Below are positions 34,237-44,011 of a stretch of DNA of 64,000 bases, piece after piece (positions within the stretch are counted from its first letter, which is position 1; every line of letters starts with the position of its first letter). Location of the stretch: positions 4,650,001 through 4,714,000 of the forward strand of contig NZ_CP107903.1 of assembly GCF_036013955.1 (NCBI RefSeq), in the 5' to 3' direction. Made by a program: the position numbers and the translations under genes. The notes below the pieces were generated by a model, which worked only from the letters and a program-made list of their open reading frames with translations, was not told where the DNA came from and ran no database searches. This DNA is from Streptomyces sp. NBC_00459. GTDB taxonomy: Bacteria > Actinomycetota > Actinomycetes > Streptomycetales > Streptomycetaceae.

Positions 34237-37200
34237 CTACTCGGTGGTGAGGTAGGCGCGTTCGATCGTCTGGACCAGCGTGTTGCCGGCCCGGTCGGTC
34301 AGCTTGGCCCGCAGCGAGACGGAGCCCGCCGTGGCCGGGTGGGTCAGCGCCAGGTGCGTACCGCCGACGGCCCTGGTGTGCTGCCAGGTGGCGCCGTCGT
34401 CGTAGGAGACCTCGAAGGAGAGCCTGGCGGGACGCTGTCCGGCCGCCCCGCCCTCGACGGTGAAGGGCACCGTGAACCGCTTGCCCGCCTTCGCCGTGCT
34501 GGACAGGCTCAGGTCGGGCGAGAAACGGACCACCGACAGGGGCAGCCGCGTCGACTCGTCCTCGGGGGTGGTGGCGGAACGGAAGGTCCACTCGGCCCGG
34601 ACGCGCGTGCTGACCGGATACACCGCCGGGTCACGGGAGTTGTCGACCGTCAGCCGGTACGTGGTGTCCTGGGCCGGAACCGTGTACTCGGTGACGCCGT
34701 CGCTCGGCGAGGTGTCGAAGTCGTCGGCGATCTCCTTGCCGTCCGCCTCCAGTCGGGCGCTCACCGAGGTGTAGTCGCTGATGCCCCAGTGCCCGGCGCC
34801 GTCGCCGAACAGCGGCACGAAGGCCCTGATGACGTTGCCGTACCGCATGACTCCGGGGAATCCCCGCTCAGGTCCGACGTCCGAGGCGGCGGGCAGGGCC
34901 GGGCCGAAGACACCGACGTTGAAGCGCTCGGTGTGGTTTCGGCCGGCCTGCCAGGTCCTCGGCATCCGCATCAGGAAGTTCTCCCAGACCGTGTCGCGGT
35001 CGTCGCCGCTGGTCTGCCAGGTACGGAAGGACCACTTGACGTCGTTGGCGAGGACGTAGTCCGTGGTGCTCAGCGGCAGGACGCCGCGCAGGTCGTGGTC
35101 GGTGAAGATCAGCTCCCCGTCGGGGGTGTGCGGCGACACCTCGACCTGGACGCGCCTGCCCTCGACGGGCACACCCACCTGGAGGTCGACCTTGGCGAGC
35201 TGGCTCCGCCGGACGACTGCGGCGAAGCCCGTCAGCCGGCCTGGGCGGTTCCAGCCCAGGTGGTAGGTGACCGGCCTGCCCTCGGCGTCCTCGCGGGTCC
35301 AGTCGCCGGCGAACACGGCGGACATGCCGTCCGTGGACGTGCCGGAGCCGAACTGCCCGAACCGCGAGCCCTGGAAGGTCGGCAGGATGTACTGAAGTCT
35401 GCCCGGGCGCAGGTCCTCGCCCCGGTCATGGCTGAAGGCGACCGTGGCCTCGGTGTTCTCGGCGGCCGCGTCGGGCACGGTGATCTCCACCGGCCGCGCC
35501 TGCCGGGCGTCGACCGTGACGGTGGTGTCCCTGTCCAGGGTCAGCTTCGGCTGCACCAGCATGGCGTGGGTGACGGACTCGAGGTACGGGTGGATCACCC
35601 CGTCGAGGGTGTAGTCGCCCTTGGGCAGCCGCACCGTGAGCTCGCCGTCCTGCTCGTCGGCGTAGCGCTCGAAGAAGTCGCCGTCGTAGTCCGCGACGGA
35701 GGTGACGGCGTCGCCGGTCGGCTCGCCGTTCTCGTCGAGGTGCTTGATCGTGAGGTTGTACGACTCGGCCTCGCGCTCCACGCCGACAGCGGTACGCACC
35801 TGGACCCTGCCGTCGGCCGAGACGGCGGCCACCGAGCCGCCGAAGGAGCCGTCGGTGGTCCCGGCGCGGGTGTCCGCGGTGACGGAGGCGCTCGCCTCGC
35901 CGCCCGCCGGGACGGTGATCCGCTGCGGCGACACGGCGAACATGCCTTCGGCGGCGGGCTTGCCGTCCACCGAGGAGGCGTCGAGGGACAGGTCGAGAGT
36001 GACCGGCTCCGTACCGAGGTTGCGGTACGTCACCTGCTTGGTCGCCGGGGTGTCGTCGCCGTGCGGCCACTGCTGGAGCCCGAAGTCGAGCGGCTGCTGC
36101 CGCTCGGTGACGACGCTCTGCTCCAGCGCCCTGACCAGGTCGGTGCGGCCGGTTCCCTGCTGGAAGGAGCTGTACGCGCCCGGCTTGGCGGAGCCCGTGA
36201 GGACCGCCTTGACGCGCTCGCCGGTCCAGTCGGGATGCTGCTGGGTGAGGATCGCGGCGGCGCCCGCGACATGCGGGGTCGCCATGGAGGTGCCGCTGAT
36301 GGTGAGGTACCCGGGTATGTCGGAGGGGAACCACTCCTCCAGCAGGCTGCCCGAGGCCGCCGCGGCGGTGATGTCGACGCCGGGCGCGGTCAGGTCGGGC
36401 TTGCCCCCGCTGTCGCCGACACGCGGGCCACGGCTGGAGTCCACGGCGAGGGCGTCCGCCTTGTCGACCGAGCCCACGGTGAGCGCGGCGTCCGCACTGC
36501 CCGGCGAGCCGACGGTGCTCTCGCCGGCCTCGCCCTCGTTGCCGGCCGCGATGACGAAGAGGGCGTCGGTCTCGGCGGAGAGCCGGTTGACCGCCTCCTC
36601 CAGCGGGTCGATGCCGGGCAGGTCCTGGCCGCCGAGGCTGAGGTTGACGACGTCGGCGCCCTGGGCCACCGCCCACTCCATGCCCGCGATGATCCCGGAG
36701 TCCATGCCGGAGCCGTTGTCGTCCAGGACCTTGCCGTTCAGGAGTTTCGCGCCGGGGGCGACACCCTTGTACTTGCTGTCGGCCTTGGCTCCCGTACCGG
36801 CCGCGATGGACGCCACATGCGTGCCGTGGCCGAACCTGTCGGCGGTGCCGGAGGGGGAAGCGGTGAAGTCCTGTCCGGCGATCACCTGGGAGGCGAGGTC
36901 GGGGTGGGCCGTGTCGATGCCGGTGTCCAGGACGGCGATCCTGACGCCGGTGCCGTCGTAACCGGCGGCCCAGGCGGTCGGCGCGCCGATCTGCGGCACG
37001 CTCCTGTCGAGGCTGGCCTTGCGCCTGCCGTCGAGCCACAGCTTCTCGACGGCGGTCGAGGCGGTGAACTCCGTTGCCCCGTCGGCCTTTTCGCTCGTGC
37101 CGGTGACGGCGTTCCAGAAGTCGGCGCCGCGCTTCTTCACGGGCCGCATCGCCTTGCCGTTGACGACCGGAAGCGCCCGGCCGACCTTGGCCCCGGCCCC

Positions 37201-37662
37201 GGTGAACGGGGTCATCGAGGGGGCCTTCCTGCCCCGGAAGGTGACGATCAGCGGTACGTCGCCTCGGCCCGCGTCGTCGTAGCCGTCGGCGACCAACTGG
37301 GTCACGTCGAACAGCCGGACATCCAACCTGCCCTGCGCCAGCAGCAGTTCGGCGTCACCTGGCACGACCTGGGTGTGTCCGTCGACCACTCGGACGGAGA
37401 ACGGCACCCGCTCCCGGCCCTCGGCCCGCACCACGCCGGTCACCTGACCGGCGCCGTCCATCATGACCCGGTCACCTGTGACCAGGGTCACTGTCTTCAT
37501 GGCCTTGGCCGTACCGGCCGCCTTGGACGCCTCGACCGTCCTGACGGTAGTGGCGCCGCTCGCGTCCTGGGCTTCCGCGCCCGGGACACCGGCCAGCAGA
37601 AGGGCCGTGGAGGCCACTCCGGCGGCCATGACCGCACGCTTTGGTCTTGCGCGTAAATCCAC
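34237..37662 (-). CDS. Secreted subtilisin-family (S8) serine protease
   Basis: A 1141-residue exported protease. GTG 37662 is preferred because AGGAG lies 5 bases upstream (GTG 37677 is in frame too). A signal peptide (AVMAAGVASTALLLAGVPGAEA) is followed by a pro-region and the S8 domain with the complete triad: D246 in VLDTGID, H279 in GHGTHVAS, S459 in SGTSMATPHVAG, plus oxyanion N375 in AAGN. After about residue 520 come beta-sandwich domains, ending with FSFEVSYDDGATW-type Ig-like sequence. It should be active and act on proteins outside the cell. Size and architecture match large Streptomyces subtilases. Confidence 0.95.
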   Translation of the reverse strand: MDLRARPKRAVMAAGVASTALLLAGVPGAEAQDASGATTVRTVEASKAAGTAKAMKTVTLVTGDRVMMDGAGQVTGVVRAEGRERVPFSVRVVDGHTQVVPGDAELLLAQGRLDVRLFDVTQLVADGYDDAGRGDVPLIVTFRGRKAPSMTPFTGAGAKVGRALPVVNGKAMRPVKKRGADFWNAVTGTSEKADGATEFTASTAVEKLWLDGRRKASLDRSVPQIGAPTAWAAGYDGTGVRIAVLDTGIDTAHPDLASQVIAGQDFTASPSGTADRFGHGTHVASIAAGTGAKADSKYKGVAPGAKLLNGKVLDDNGSGMDSGIIAGMEWAVAQGADVVNLSLGGQDLPGIDPLEEAVNRLSAETDALFVIAAGNEGEAGESTVGSPGSADAALTVGSVDKADALAVDSSRGPRVGDSGGKPDLTAPGVDITAAAASGSLLEEWFPSDIPGYLTISGTSMATPHVAGAAAILTQQHPDWTGERVKAVLTGSAKPGAYSSFQQGTGRTDLVRALEQSVVTERQQPLDFGLQQWPHGDDTPATKQVTYRNLGTEPVTLDLSLDASSVDGKPAAEGMFAVSPQRITVPAGGEASASVTADTRAGTTDGSFGGSVAAVSADGRVQVRTAVGVEREAESYNLTIKHLDENGEPTGDAVTSVADYDGDFFERYADEQDGELTVRLPKGDYTLDGVIHPYLESVTHAMLVQPKLTLDRDTTVTVDARQARPVEITVPDAAAENTEATVAFSHDRGEDLRPGRLQYILPTFQGSRFGQFGSGTSTDGMSAVFAGDWTREDAEGRPVTYHLGWNRPGRLTGFAAVVRRSQLAKVDLQVGVPVEGRRVQVEVSPHTPDGELIFTDHDLRGVLPLSTTDYVLANDVKWSFRTWQTSGDDRDTVWENFLMRMPRTWQAGRNHTERFNVGVFGPALPAASDVGPERGFPGVMRYGNVIRAFVPLFGDGAGHWGISDYTSVSARLEADGKEIADDFDTSPSDGVTEYTVPAQDTTYRLTVDNSRDPAVYPVSTRVRAEWTFRSATTPEDESTRLPLSVVRFSPDLSLSSTAKAGKRFTVPFTVEGGAAGQRPARLSFEVSYDDGATWQHTRAVGGTHLALTHPATAGSVSLRAKLTDRAGNTLVQTIERAYLTTE

Positions 37663-37990
37663 CTGCACTCCTGACACTTCGAGAAACCTCGATCAACCTC
37701 GAGATCGGACAGAAGCCGTTCCGCGTACTCGCGACGGCTCGCGCCCTAGAGACGGACTGGGGCGCGATCGGGTTGGAAGAAGATCCGACGTGTTTCTGAC
37801 GAGAGGTCAGTGGACGGCCCTCCGTGAAGTCCCCTCCTCAACCGTTCGGCCAGTACAGAGGCGGTACCGGTCCACGGGTTCCGGCCGTTCGGCCGAGGCG
37901 GTGGTGCCCTCCGGGGCAGCAGATTGGGGCCGACGGTCCCGCGTGAGTGCGCGGGATGACACACCGGGCGACACGGCGAGGGAGTCGGAC
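37663..37990. other. Intergenic region between subtilase and small ORF
   Basis: Presumed divergent promoter region. It contains short CTCGA-rich inverted elements next to the subtilase start (for example around 37678-37706). I could not define convincing promoters. A longer ORF running through here into 38116 lacks coding character. Confidence 0.35.
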
Positions 37991-38116
37991 ATGGCGAAGG
38001 CAGCGCCGCGCGGAGCGCGGACGAACCGGCACCTGGCGCGGGTCACGACGCTGGCCGTGGCCGCGCTGGTCGCCACGCAGTGGCTCGCCTCGGCGGCGGG
38101 CATCGGCGCCCACTGA
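37991..38116 (+). CDS. Possible 41-residue membrane or exported peptide
   Basis: ATG 37991 follows GAGGGAG by 6 bases. The peptide has a basic N terminus (MAKAAPRGARTNRHLARV) and one hydrophobic helix (TTLAVAALVATQWLASAAG), as a small membrane peptide or signal-like leader would. It lies 45 bp before the response regulator and may be co-transcribed. Unknown function and only moderately supported. Confidence 0.4.
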   Translation: MAKAAPRGARTNRHLARVTTLAVAALVATQWLASAAGIGAH

Positions 38117-38161
38117 CCGGGACGTAATCGACCAGGCACGACGGCAGGAAAGCAGGGCGGC

Positions 38162-38845
38162 ATGGCAATTCGGGTGGTCGTCGTCGACGACCAGGACATG
38201 GTGCGCTCGGGATTCGCCGCGCTGCTGTCCGCACACAGCGACATCGACGTCGTGGGCGAGGCGCCCAACGGCCGGCTCGGCGTCGAGGTCAGCCGGCACA
38301 CGCACGCCGACGTCGTGCTGATGGACGTACGGATGCCGGAGATGGACGGCCTGGAGGCCACCCGGCAGCTGCTGGACCCGCCGCGCGGTGTCGTCCACCG
38401 GCCGAAGGTGCTCATGCTGACCACCTTCGACGTCGACGACTACATCTACGAGGCACTGCGGGCCGGCGCCAGCGGCTTCCTCCTCAAGGACGCGCCGGTC
38501 GCCCAACTCGTGCAGGCGGTACGGGTGATCGCGGCCGGGGACGCGCTGCTCGCACCGTCCATCACCCGGCGCCTCATCGAGGACGTGGCCCGGCGCCGCG
38601 CCGCCCCGCCCCGGGCCGCCCGCCTGCGCCTGAACGGCCTCACCCCCCGGGAGACGGAGGTTCTGTCGCTGGTGGCGCGGGGCCTGTCGAACACCGAGAT
38701 CGCGACACGGCTGGTGGTGGCCGAGCAGACCGTCAAGACCCATATGACCCGGCTGCTCTCGAAGCTCGGCGCCCGCGACCGGGCCCAACTCGTCGTCCTC
38801 GCCTACGAGTCGGGCCTCGTCGTGCCCGGGGCGTCGCCTGCCTGA
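38162..38845 (+). CDS. NarL/FixJ-family response regulator, orphan
   Basis: A 227-residue two-domain regulator. The receiver has acidic residues DD at 9-10, phospho-acceptor D55 in VVLMDVRMPE and the conserved Lys in FLLKDAP. The C-terminal LuxR-type HTH (about 158-215) reads LTPRETEVLSLVARGLSNTEIA...VKTHMTRLLSKLG. AAAGCAGGG precedes ATG 38162. No histidine kinase is adjacent; the HisKA_3 kinase at 23687 is of the matching class. Confidence 0.93.
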   Translation: MAIRVVVVDDQDMVRSGFAALLSAHSDIDVVGEAPNGRLGVEVSRHTHADVVLMDVRMPEMDGLEATRQLLDPPRGVVHRPKVLMLTTFDVDDYIYEALRAGASGFLLKDAPVAQLVQAVRVIAAGDALLAPSITRRLIEDVARRRAAPPRAARLRLNGLTPRETEVLSLVARGLSNTEIATRLVVAEQTVKTHMTRLLSKLGARDRAQLVVLAYESGLVVPGASPA

Positions 38846-38970
38846 CCTGCCGCGTTGTCATACCTGGGGCTGACACGCGGATTGGCACCCGGGTGTGATG
38901 TGCGGCCTGCGGCTCGCGCTCCAGCATCACCGGACCCCGACCACGGAACGGTTTCGCAGGAGCGTGACAC

Positions 38971-39699
38971 ATGCACCAGCCCGACAACCGGCAGCCCATC
39001 GCCGCCCGGCCCATCGACCTCGACCACATCAGCCGCCTCTACCGCACCTACGCCAAGGACCTCGACCGGGCCCGCGAACGCCAGCGCACGCTGCTCGCGC
39101 CGCCCACCTCGATGAAGGCCCAACTCGACGACATCGAGGCGGAGATCACCTATCTCCTCCTGCGCGAGGCCCGGCCCGAGACGGTCGTGGAGATCGGCAC
39201 CTTCCACGGCTGGTCCACCACCTGGATCCTGCGCGCCCTGCGCGACAACGGCACCGGACACCTGTACTCGCACGACATCGTCGACCACGTCGTGCGGGAG
39301 GTGCCCGACACCCTCTCGGCGGGCCGCTGGACGTTCACGCAGGGCGACGCGCGGGAGAACCTGGAGAAGATCCCCGACAGCGCGGACTTCCTGTTCATCG
39401 ACGCGGCGCACTCCGCGAGCTTCGCCCGCTGGTACATCCGGCACCTGTTCCCACGGCTGCGGCCGGGCATACCGGTGTGCGTCCACGACGTCTTCCACGG
39501 GCGCAGGGCGTTGCCGTTCACCGAGGGGGCGGTGGTGCTGCGCTGGCTGGCCGAGCGGGAGAACCCCTTCTTCACCGCCTCCCGGGCCCACGCTCCGGAG
39601 ATCCACGACCGGCTGAAGGACGTCAAGCGGTCCCTCGCGCTGGGCCACCCGGTCCGGGAGAGCCGCGACAACCCGATGATCTTCTTCACCCTGCGGTGA
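38971..39699 (+). CDS. Class I SAM-dependent methyltransferase
   Basis: A 242-residue enzyme. The SAM-binding motif I VVEIGTFHGWSTT (about 71-83) and a later FLFIDAAHS (about 140-148) resemble the Methyltransf_24 group, in which many members act on sugars or small molecules. The substrate is unknown. CGCAGGAGCG precedes ATG 38971. It stands alone, with a monocistronic response regulator on one side and a hydrolase gene on the other. Confidence 0.8.
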   Translation: MHQPDNRQPIAARPIDLDHISRLYRTYAKDLDRARERQRTLLAPPTSMKAQLDDIEAEITYLLLREARPETVVEIGTFHGWSTTWILRALRDNGTGHLYSHDIVDHVVREVPDTLSAGRWTFTQGDARENLEKIPDSADFLFIDAAHSASFARWYIRHLFPRLRPGIPVCVHDVFHGRRALPFTEGAVVLRWLAERENPFFTASRAHAPEIHDRLKDVKRSLALGHPVRESRDNPMIFFTLR

Positions 39700-39847
39700 G
39701 GCATGTCCGGCGCCCCCTACCGGGGTGCCACCCGGAGGTTGGCTCCCCGGTGTGACGCCGGCCGGCATCCCCGCTCCCTACCTTCCGCCCATCAGGTCGC
39801 CCACGGAGAAGCGGGGGCGACAAAGCACAGAAACGGGGAGACACGTT

Positions 39848-41038
39848 ATGGGGCGTTTCAAGCGCACGCTGGCCGTCTGCGCACTGGTGCTGGCGACGGT
39901 CGCGGGGACGGCGGGCTGGGCGGCGGGCGATGTGCAGACCGCCGTCACGGGCCCGCCTCCGGGCACGGCGGCGTGGACGGCCGACCGGGTGCTCGGCAGA
40001 CGGCTGCCGGACCCGGCGTCGACGGCGCCCGCCCAGGTCGCGCGGTTCTTCACCGGGCTGACGGCGGCACAGCGGACGGCACTGGCCAAGCGTCACCCGC
40101 TCGTCGTGGGCGGCCTCGACGGCGCCCCGCCCGAGCTCCGGTACACCGCCAACGACCTCGCCCTCACCGCCGGACGCGACCGCGAACTGGCCCGAGCCGC
40201 CGACCCCGGGCAGCCCACGGGCGTCCGACGACAGGCCCGGACACGGGCGGCGACGTACGACCGGCTGCTGACACCCGGACGCCACGTCCTCGCCTTCGAC
40301 CCACGGGGCCGCGGCCAGGTCGCCGAGGTGTACGGGGATCTGCGGACCGCCCGCCGGATCGCGGTCGTCGTACCGGGCTCCGACACAGACCTGGCCTCGT
40401 ACGACGCCGCCGCCGGCATGGCCCGAGACCTGCGCGCCGGGATGATCCGGCTGGCACCCGCCGACCGCCCGGCGGTGATCGTGTGGGTCGGCTACACGAC
40501 CCCGGTCGGCGTCGGCTGGGACGCGGCCACCGGGCACCTCGCGGAAGAGGGAGCCCCGCGACTCCTCCGCTTCCTCGACGGCCTGGCCGCGACAACCCGC
40601 CCGGTGGCCCCGCCCTCGGTGTTCTGCCACAGCTACGGCTCGGTGCTGTGCGGCGCCGCCGCCCACCGGCTGACCGGGCGGCAGGTGTCCGACCTCGTGG
40701 TCGCGGCCTCGCCCGGAATGCGTATCGGCCAGGCCGGCCAGGTGCCCGTCGGGGCGCGGTCCCGGCTGTGGGCGACCGCCCGGGACGCGACCGACTGGAT
40801 CCGCCGGGTCCCTCCCGTCGAGCTCTTCGGCCTCGGCCACGGCGCCGACCCGGCCGACCCGGACTTCGGCGCCCGCGTCGTCGCCTCCGACGGGGCCCAG
40901 GGCCACACCGGCTACTTCACCCCCGGCACGGCGTCCCTGCGCAACTACGCCGACATCGCGGTCGGCCACTACGGGGCAGTGGCCTGTGCCCACTCCGCCT
41001 CCAACACCTCGGAGGACTGCCGTCATGGGCTTCACTGA
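39848..41038 (+). CDS. Secreted alpha/beta hydrolase, DUF1023 type
   Basis: A 396-residue exported hydrolase. The signal segment (TLAVCALVLATVAGTAGWAAG) starts at ATG 39848, preceded by GGGGAGA. The alpha/beta-hydrolase nucleophile elbow is CHSYGSVLCG (G-x-S-x-G-like with His before Ser), typical of DUF1023 proteins, with IAVVVPGSDTDLASYD upstream. The substrate is unknown; esterase-type chemistry is inferred. Confidence 0.85.
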   Translation: MGRFKRTLAVCALVLATVAGTAGWAAGDVQTAVTGPPPGTAAWTADRVLGRRLPDPASTAPAQVARFFTGLTAAQRTALAKRHPLVVGGLDGAPPELRYTANDLALTAGRDRELARAADPGQPTGVRRQARTRAATYDRLLTPGRHVLAFDPRGRGQVAEVYGDLRTARRIAVVVPGSDTDLASYDAAAGMARDLRAGMIRLAPADRPAVIVWVGYTTPVGVGWDAATGHLAEEGAPRLLRFLDGLAATTRPVAPPSVFCHSYGSVLCGAAAHRLTGRQVSDLVVAASPGMRIGQAGQVPVGARSRLWATARDATDWIRRVPPVELFGLGHGADPADPDFGARVVASDGAQGHTGYFTPGTASLRNYADIAVGHYGAVACAHSASNTSEDCRHGLH

Positions 41039-41186
41039 CCTGTCCCCGCGGGCCGCCGAGGCCCGGACCCCCGCTGCCCGCACACCCACCATGGGGACGC
41101 CGACGCGGCACCTCCGGCCGGGCCCGCCCACGGAAAGACGTCGGCGGCCCGGGCACCTCACACCGGCATCAGAATCAACATCGGCA

Positions 41187-42125
41187 TCAGCCGAATACCT
41201 GCACCCAGGAACCGCTGGCGTAGTTCGGGTCTATGTTTCCCGAGTCGTATCCCATACCGGTCCTGGTGTAGCCGCAATTGAGGATGTTCGCGCGATGGCC
41301 GGAGCTGCTCATCCACCCGTAGGTCGCGTTGTTGACCACGCCGTTCGGATCGCCCTGGAAACCCATCGCGATGTTCTCGCCGACGCCACCCCGGGTGTAT
41401 CCGGCGTCCTTGGCCCGGTCGGTGGGGCTCTTTCCGCTCGCCGACGTGTGCGAGAAGTTGTGGGTCCGCACCATCTCGGCCGCATAGTCGTGGGCGGCCT
41501 TCTGCAGGCTCTCGTCGATCACCAGTGCCGCGCAGCCGTTGGCGGTCCGTTGGGCGTTGACGTTGTCGAACGCCTGCTTCTCCAGCGTCGTCAGCGCTGT
41601 CGTGTCGGCGGGTGCGGCGGGTGTGATCCCGCTCCACTGCTGGTTTCCGCCGCCGTTGCAGGACCACAGCTGAACGGGGGTTCCGTTGGCGACTCCCAGC
41701 TCGGCCGCGTCCAGGCACAGGCCCAGGCCGACGTTCTTGACGGTCCCTCCGGAGACGACGTCCCACTGCTGGGTGGTGCCGCCCGTGCAGTCCCGTATGA
41801 GAACGGCCACGCCGTTGACCGCGCTGTCGCTCTCACTGTCCAGGCACTTGTCTCCGTAGACTCCCAGCGCCTTGCTCACGGTGTCGTAGGACCACTGCTG
41901 GTTGCTGCCCCCGTTGCAGTCCCACAGCGTGAGTTCGGTGCCGTTCTCGGTCCTTCCACCGGGGACGTCCAGACAGCGCCCGGAATCGGCACCCCGAAGT
42001 GCGGCCGTCGAGACGGCGGCCGATGCCGCCGGGGCGGACACAGCGGCCCCAGCGGTCATCAGCCCCAGCGATGCCATTACCAACCCGTATCGCGCGGACC
42101 GGGATTTATAACGGTGAGTAGCCAT
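41187..42125 (-). CDS. Secreted ricin-B-lectin / CAP-domain protein
   Basis: A 312-residue exported protein. A signal peptide (about 14-37) is followed by a ricin-type beta-trefoil (about 40-168) with three QxW-type repeats (NQQWSYD, TQQWDVV, NQQWSGI), so it probably binds carbohydrate. A CAP/SCP domain (about 178-312) then carries the conserved H, E and H in HNFSH, GENIA and SGHRANIL. CAP proteins of this class occur in secretomes of many actinobacteria. AAGGAG precedes ATG 42125. Confidence 0.92.
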   Translation of the reverse strand: MATHRYKSRSARYGLVMASLGLMTAGAAVSAPAASAAVSTAALRGADSGRCLDVPGGRTENGTELTLWDCNGGSNQQWSYDTVSKALGVYGDKCLDSESDSAVNGVAVLIRDCTGGTTQQWDVVSGGTVKNVGLGLCLDAAELGVANGTPVQLWSCNGGGNQQWSGITPAAPADTTALTTLEKQAFDNVNAQRTANGCAALVIDESLQKAAHDYAAEMVRTHNFSHTSASGKSPTDRAKDAGYTRGGVGENIAMGFQGDPNGVVNNATYGWMSSSGHRANILNCGYTRTGMGYDSGNIDPNYASGSWVQVFG

Positions 42126-42316
42126 GGGGAAACTCCTTGCCTGAGCGACTCGGTGAGCACTTCACGCCTCACATCGGCTCAGACTAAAGCACACGTCGAA
42201 ACACCGCGCCCGCGCCAAGGATTCGCCGGAAGGGTGGTTTGTTCCCGGTAGTACATTTTATTGCGTACCGGAATACCTATTGACGACGCATTTTCCACCA
42301 GATGAAAAGTGACCCA

Positions 42317-43693
42317 TCAGACGTCGAACTCGTTCTCCCGGGTCTCCGGCAGCGCCAGCAGGCACAGGAGGCTCACCAGACAGAGGCCGCCGGTGTAGAA
42401 GCCGAGGACGAGCGGGGATTCCCAGCGGCTGTTCAGCCAGGTGGCGATGGAGGGGGCGAAACCGCCGCCGAGGGTGTTGGCGAGGATGAAGGTGGCGGAG
42501 GCGCCGGTGTAACGCAGCCGGGCCGGGAACAGCTCCGGGAGGAAGGCCGCCACCGGGGAGAACATCAGCGCGAGGAACATCAGGCCGACCGTGTAGGCGC
42601 CGGTGATCACCAGCCCGTTGCGCGAGCTGAGCGAGGCGTACATCGGGACCGCCCACACCACGCAGCCGACGGCTCCGGCCAGCATCAGCGGGCGGCGGCC
42701 GATCCGGTCGGACAGCCTGGCGACCGGGAGGGTGATGGCGATTCCGGCCGCAGCGCCGATGCTCGCCGCGGTCAGCATCGTGTTCCGGGGGATGCCGAGT
42801 TCCTGCGGACCGTACGAGAGGCTGTAGACGATCGTCAGGTAGTAGACGGCCGAGCCGCCGATCGCCGCGCCGGTGCCGAGCAGCAGCCGGCGGGGGTACT
42901 GCCTGAGGATCGTGCCCAGCGGGAACCGGGACGCCGGCACCGGCACCGACCCGGACAGAGACTCCGGCACCGGGTCCGCCAGTGACTCCGATGCCAACTC
43001 CCGTGCCCGCGCGGTGGCCTTGAAGACCGGGGACTCGGAGACCGTCGATCGCACCCACAGGCCGACCACGACGAGGACGGTGCTGAGCAGGAACGGGATG
43101 CGCCAGGCCCAGTCGGTGAAGCCCGCCATGCCCACGATGTTCAGGGTGGGCAGGATGACCGCGGTGGAGAGGAGGAAGCCGAGCGAGGGGCCGATGTTCG
43201 GGATGGAGGCGTACAGGGCCCGGCGGCCGGGTGGCGCGTGTTCGGCGGCGAGGAGCACCGCCCCGCCCCACTCGCCGCCCATGCTGACGCCCTGGAGCAG
43301 ACGGAGTGTCACCAGCAGTACGGGGGCGAGGAGTCCGGCGGTCTCGTACGTGGGCAGCAGGCCGACGCCGACCGTGGCCACGCCCATCAGCAGCAGGGAG
43401 AGGACCAGCGCCTGTCTTCGGCCCAGCCGGTCGCCGATCGTGCCGAACAGGACGACGCCGAGGGGCCGGGAGAGGAAGGCGGCGGCGAAGGTCAGGAACG
43501 CGGCCAGGGACGACAGGGTCGCGTTGCCGGAGGGGAAGAAGGCAGGGCCGAGGACGAGTGCGGAGGCGGTGCCGTACACGGCGAAGTCGTAGTACTCGAT
43601 CGTCGTGCCGACCAGGCTCGCCGTGGCGACCTTCGGGGCCTCGGTCTTCGCTGTCCGCGGTGGGGACGCGTTCAGTGTCGGTAATTCGGGCAT
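42317..43693 (-). CDS. MFS transporter, metabolite:H+ symporter (MHS) family
   Basis: A 458-residue permease with 12 membrane segments. The MHS signature GTTIEYYDFAVYG (about 29-41) and loop motif GTIGDRLGRRQAL identify the family that imports organic acids, aromatic acids such as shikimate, and osmolytes. A Ser/Pro-rich insert lies in the central cytoplasmic loop (about 215-245). It is divergent from the biosynthetic operon and could feed or export an acid for it, but could equally be unrelated. ATG 43693. Confidence 0.88.
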   Translation of the reverse strand: MPELPTLNASPPRTAKTEAPKVATASLVGTTIEYYDFAVYGTASALVLGPAFFPSGNATLSSLAAFLTFAAAFLSRPLGVVLFGTIGDRLGRRQALVLSLLLMGVATVGVGLLPTYETAGLLAPVLLVTLRLLQGVSMGGEWGGAVLLAAEHAPPGRRALYASIPNIGPSLGFLLSTAVILPTLNIVGMAGFTDWAWRIPFLLSTVLVVVGLWVRSTVSESPVFKATARARELASESLADPVPESLSGSVPVPASRFPLGTILRQYPRRLLLGTGAAIGGSAVYYLTIVYSLSYGPQELGIPRNTMLTAASIGAAAGIAITLPVARLSDRIGRRPLMLAGAVGCVVWAVPMYASLSSRNGLVITGAYTVGLMFLALMFSPVAAFLPELFPARLRYTGASATFILANTLGGGFAPSIATWLNSRWESPLVLGFYTGGLCLVSLLCLLALPETRENEFDV

Positions 43694-44011
43694 GGGGGAT
43701 CACTTCCGAATCCTGAGCGGGAAAGAGGGAAGGGGAGTCACCCTAATCATCGAATTTCAAATTCGACAAGAAGCCCATTCGCAGCCGGGGGCAGAACGCC
43801 CCAACGCGCATAGAGCGCACGAACAGTACACCCGGGCGCAGTCAACCCCGCGCAACCTGTCAATCCCCTGTCAATAATCATGCCGCGCGCTGTATAAAAA
43901 TTTACCGGCGATTACACCTTGCCAACGGGTGGCCACACGAGAATGCTCATGACCGCTTAACTTGAAAGTTCTACAACCATCGATTTTCGGACACGGAGAA
44001 TCGCAATTCCC
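43694..44011. promoter_or_regulatory. AT-rich divergent promoter region before the biosynthetic operon
   Basis: The 318-bp gap is clearly AT-richer than its surroundings, especially 43867-44010, with TATAAAAATTTA near 43890. It must contain the promoter for the rightward 15-kb operon. I cannot place -35/-10 hexamers with confidence. GGAG at 43996-43999 is the ribosome site for the first gene. Confidence 0.5.
43750..43766. promoter_or_regulatory. Perfect AT-rich palindrome, candidate operator
   Basis: TCGAATTT-C-AAATTCGA is a perfect 8-bp-arm palindrome 57 bp upstream of the MHS transporter start and in the divergent region before the biosynthetic operon. In DNA this GC-rich such a palindrome is unlikely by chance. 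It may bind a GntR-, TetR- or similar dimeric regulator; none is adjacent. Confidence 0.55.

Noticed and set aside
37463..37990. Upstream in-frame extension of the 41-residue ORF
   Set aside because: It runs antisense through the subtilase signal peptide and the promoter region and shows no domain or ribosome site.
40986..42251. Long plus-strand ORF over the ricin/CAP gene
   Set aside because: Antisense to a gene with signal peptide, QxW repeats and CAP motifs; no domain in this frame.
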